Positions 14,416-16,543 of a DNA stretch of 16,543 nucleotides are shown in pieces (positions within the stretch are counted from its first letter, which is position 1; each line of letters starts with the position of its first letter). The notes under the pieces were generated by a model. That model saw only the letters and a program-made list of their open reading frames with translations. It was not told the DNA's origin and did no database searches. Source of the stretch: JAHJDS01 sp964569795 (GTDB lineage Bacteria > Desulfobacterota > Desulfarculia > Desulfarculales > JAHJDS01); assembly GCA_964569795.1 (NCBI GenBank), contig CAZMVB010000051.1:1-16543 (forward strand). Reading direction: 5' to 3'. A program made the translations under genes and the position numbers.

Positions 14416-16381
14416 ATGTTTAGCCTCGTGAAGTTCGACCTGAATCTATTCAAATCGGAGCCGACGGTTGTGGCCATCGGCAGGGTCGGGCGCCCTTCTG
14501 AAAACGCCCAGCCTGGAAACGTCGAACCTCTTTTGGTTGTCTGGGATGACCTGCAAAGTGTTGCCTCGCCGTTCCAACTACTCCACTGGCGTTCGAGGAT
14601 TTCAGATTGTTTGGGCCGGGCTCAGGAACTTTCTGATTTGGATATTTGGGCCTCCAGAGACAAGCCTGCGGTCTCGATTAAATTTATCATCGGTCCGGGC
14701 GGCATGGGCAAGACCCGCCTGGGAGCGGAGTTCGCCGAAAAACTGGGAAAGGATGGTTGGGCGGCCGGGTTTGTCAGCCCCAAGGAGCCACGATACTTTC
14801 ACCTTAAAAAAAAGGGCACGCTCCTGGTGATCGACTATCCTGAAGAGCACCGGGCGGGGGTCGAGGAATTGCTCAGATACTTTCGGGCCAAAAAAATTAC
14901 CCACCGCATCCGCATCCTTTTTTTAACCCGCCAGCCCATGGATCAGTGGATGCAATTGGTGGGGGACGCCAAGGCCCGGAATTTCGTGGATCCGCATCCA
15001 CTGGTTCTCCCTCCGCCGGCTGAAAGGGCCGCGTATTCGGTTTATCTGTCCGCCCTTCAAAATGCCGCGAGGAATCAACAGACCTCACCCCAGGCCATGT
15101 CAGAAGCAGAATTCGTATCCTGGGTTGGTCGAATTAGGGACGTGAACACAAGGCCGTTGTTCGTGGTGGCCGCTGCGGTTGCCGGTGCTCTGGAACCTGG
15201 GAAAAACATGGCCGGCTACGAGAGTCCCCAGGTTGTGAGCGCCCTGGTGGATCGTGAGATTGATCGGCTGCGGGGCATCGCCGAGGCCCATGGCGCCAAA
15301 GATGACAATGAAAAGTATATCCTGCCGCGACTCTGGGCCATGGCTGCCATCAGTGATGCCATTCCCCTTCCAAAGGTTGTCGATTGGGGGCAGGATGGGT
15401 CCATACCGCTGGGAATCGGCGCAAAGGTAAATGTCCCACAGATGGTGGAACAGTCCGGAATGCTTATCAACCGGTACATCCCTGCCCCCAAACCGGACAT
15501 CCTGGCCGCGGCCCTGGTGATCCGGGTCTTTGGGGAAAGCCTGGAAACCGCACCGGACCTGGTCTGGGCGGCCCTGGAACCAGATATCCCGGGCGGACTG
15601 GATCGGCTAACGCGATTGATCTATGACGCCGATTTTGTATTGGGCGAGGTCGGCAATCCCCTGGGTCAATGGCTCAAACGGGCGGTGGAAGTAGCACCCA
15701 GAAGGGCCGTTGTTTTAGAGCCACATGTCTTCGATGAAATTCGGCAGGGCATCCTACCGGCGGCGATTGCCGTATACCGGACATTGCTACAAGGTGACCC
15801 GGATGAAGTTGAAAAGGCTCGGTTGTTAAACAATCTGTCCAACAAATATGGACAACTAGGGGACAACGAGGGTGCGCTTGCGGTGATTCAAGAGGCTGCC
15901 GATCTTTACCGCCGTCTGGCCGGTACCAGCCCGGCCCGTTACGAGCCCGACCTGGCAATGAGCCTGAACAACCTGTCGAACCGCCTCAGCGCCACGGGCG
16001 ACCATGAAGGTGCGCTGGCGGCGATTCAAGAGGCGGCCGATCTTTACCGCCGTCTGGCCGGTACCAGCCCGGCCCGTTACGAGCCCGACCNNNNNNNNNN
16101 NNNNNNNNNNNNNNNNNNNNNNNNNNNNNNNNNNNNNNNNNNNNNNNNNNNNNNNNNNNNNNNNNNNNNNNNNNNNNNNNNNNNNNNNNNTGGCCCGGAG
16201 CCTTGGCACACTCGGGACGGTGCTCGGCAGACAGGGCCGCCACTCGGACGCGGCCCGAGCCTTTGGAGAAGGTGTAGAATTGATTCGTCCCTATGCCGAG
16301 AAGTACCCTGGAAGTCCTTTTGCAAATCTGCTGGCCGCCCTGGTGTCAGATTTGGCCGGGTCCCGAGCGCAAATCGAGTAG
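14416..16381 (+). CDS. STAND-like P-loop NTPase with TPR-type repeats (interrupted by assembly gap)
   Basis: The ATG follows a strong AGGAGG (14405-14410). A short N-terminal region ends in LGRAQEL, a STAND-type lead-in, before Walker A GPGGMGKT (93-100) and a Walker B strand TLLVIDY (135-141, Asp140); a FLTR segment suits sensor 1. A helical middle is followed by TPR-like repeats of 46 residues (LNNLSN, EGALAAIQEAADLYRRLA, ARYEPD). The sequence is then cut by 100 N. After the gap the plausible frame reads ARSLGTLGTVLGRQGRHSDA and ends at TAG 16379-16381, one base out of phase with the left part. Reading straight through the N run instead gives an artificial end at 16428. Joined without a gap the protein would have 621 residues. 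Composition is less GC-rich than the catabolic genes. STAND-TPR proteins are signal-sensing switches, some in antiviral defence; here no effector domain is visible, so the role is unknown. Confidence 0.8.
15815..16090 (+). repeat. 138-bp tandem repeats encoding 46-residue TPR units
   Basis: Two successive units, 15815-15952 and 15953-16090, have a period of 138 bp. The last 68 bases of each (15885-15952 and 16023-16090) differ at one position only, so recent duplication or gene conversion is likely. The array runs into the assembly gap. Confidence 0.85.
16091..16190. other. Assembly gap (100 N) within the TPR array
   Basis: Exactly 100 N, a typical placeholder. The left edge stops after ...gagcccgacc and the right edge resumes with tggcccggagcc, which continues the 138-bp unit at the same phase (compare 15949-15965). 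The true gap is therefore probably 0 or a multiple of 138 bp. Confidence 0.9.
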
Positions 16382-16451
16382 GGTTTATTCGTGCCCGGCA
16401 GAGGCTTGGCTCCATCCGGCAACCATAACTAGAAGAAAATACAGAAGGTGC

Positions 16452-16543
16452 TTACGACCTCTGCCGTTTGTCCCGTTCAATATAGGCATATGCCGAATGA
16501 TTATGGATGCTCTCGAAGTTTTCGGTCTCCACGGCGAACCAGG
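16452..16543 (-). CDS. C-terminal end of an unidentified protein
   Basis: On the minus strand an open frame enters from beyond the window and ends at TAA (16454-16452). It gives 29 residues (WFAVETENFESIHNHSAYAY, then IERDKRQRS). The ordinary amino-acid mix and charged tail look like a true C-terminus, and the gene would converge on the NTPase gene with about 70 bp between stops. I do not recognise the family from so short a piece, and chance cannot be excluded. Confidence 0.45.
   Translation of the reverse strand, partial: WFAVETENFESIHNHSAYAYIERDKRQRS

Noticed and set aside
14208..14423. 71-codon plus-strand open frame before the NTPase gene
   Set aside because: Starts inside a hairpin, crosses several palindromes and overlaps the better-supported NTPase start; no protein-like pattern.
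15815..16090. CRISPR array
   Set aside because: Repeats are 138 bp, in frame, with no unique spacers; they encode TPR units.
16382..16428. NTPase gene ending at 16428
   Set aside because: That end comes from reading straight through exactly 100 N; the TPR-like frame after the gap ends at 16381.

Overview
The window looks like chromosomal DNA of a GC-rich, probably anaerobic bacterium. A sulfate-reducing or syntrophic member of the former Deltaproteobacteria (Desulfobacterota) is my best guess. This rests on very high third-position GC and on the gene content: a 4-hydroxybenzoyl-CoA-reductase-type molybdenum enzyme with the extra [4Fe-4S] loop, a two-subunit B12 acyl-CoA mutase, a hydantoinase/ketone-carboxylase pair and a branched-chain-type ABC importer. 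No ribosomal or other phylogenetic marker is present, so the placement is inference.

Left arm (1-9337, minus strand): one long, tightly packed operon. In transcription order it holds a family III CoA-transferase, livH, livM, livG, livF, the mutase B12-binding subunit, the mutase catalytic subunit, hyuA and the start of hyuB, which runs off the window. Several genes overlap by 4 bases. The only real gap is 115 bp between the mutase and hyuA, and it contains two hairpins. Right arm (9573-13808, plus strand): a second operon with an FAD/[4Fe-4S] subunit, an unrecognised 160-residue protein, a [2Fe-2S] subunit and a molybdopterin subunit, closed by a clear intrinsic terminator. The two operons diverge from a 235-bp control region. 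Its two near-consensus promoters point at each other and are associated with a 10-bp inverted repeat whose arms are 63 bp apart.

Taken together, the divergon reads as an uptake-and-catabolism module for an organic acid. The acid would be imported by the Liv system, activated by CoA transfer, then processed by a Mo reductase/hydroxylase, a carbon-skeleton mutase and an ATP-dependent HyuAB-type hydrolase or carboxylase. The substrate cannot be read from the sequence. Two enzymes deviate from the textbook: the Mo subunit has Met where the catalytic Glu is expected, and the mutase keeps all acid-binding active-site residues of methylmalonyl-CoA mutase but changes three residues lining the CoA/substrate channel. 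This makes the cluster a candidate for an undescribed pathway.

Far right (13809-16543): about 600 bp of non-coding DNA packed with hairpins, then a gene of visibly different composition. It encodes a P-loop (STAND-like) NTPase with 46-residue TPR-type repeats, and its tandem repeats are broken by a 100-N assembly gap. The last 92 bp hold the 3' end of an unidentified minus-strand gene.
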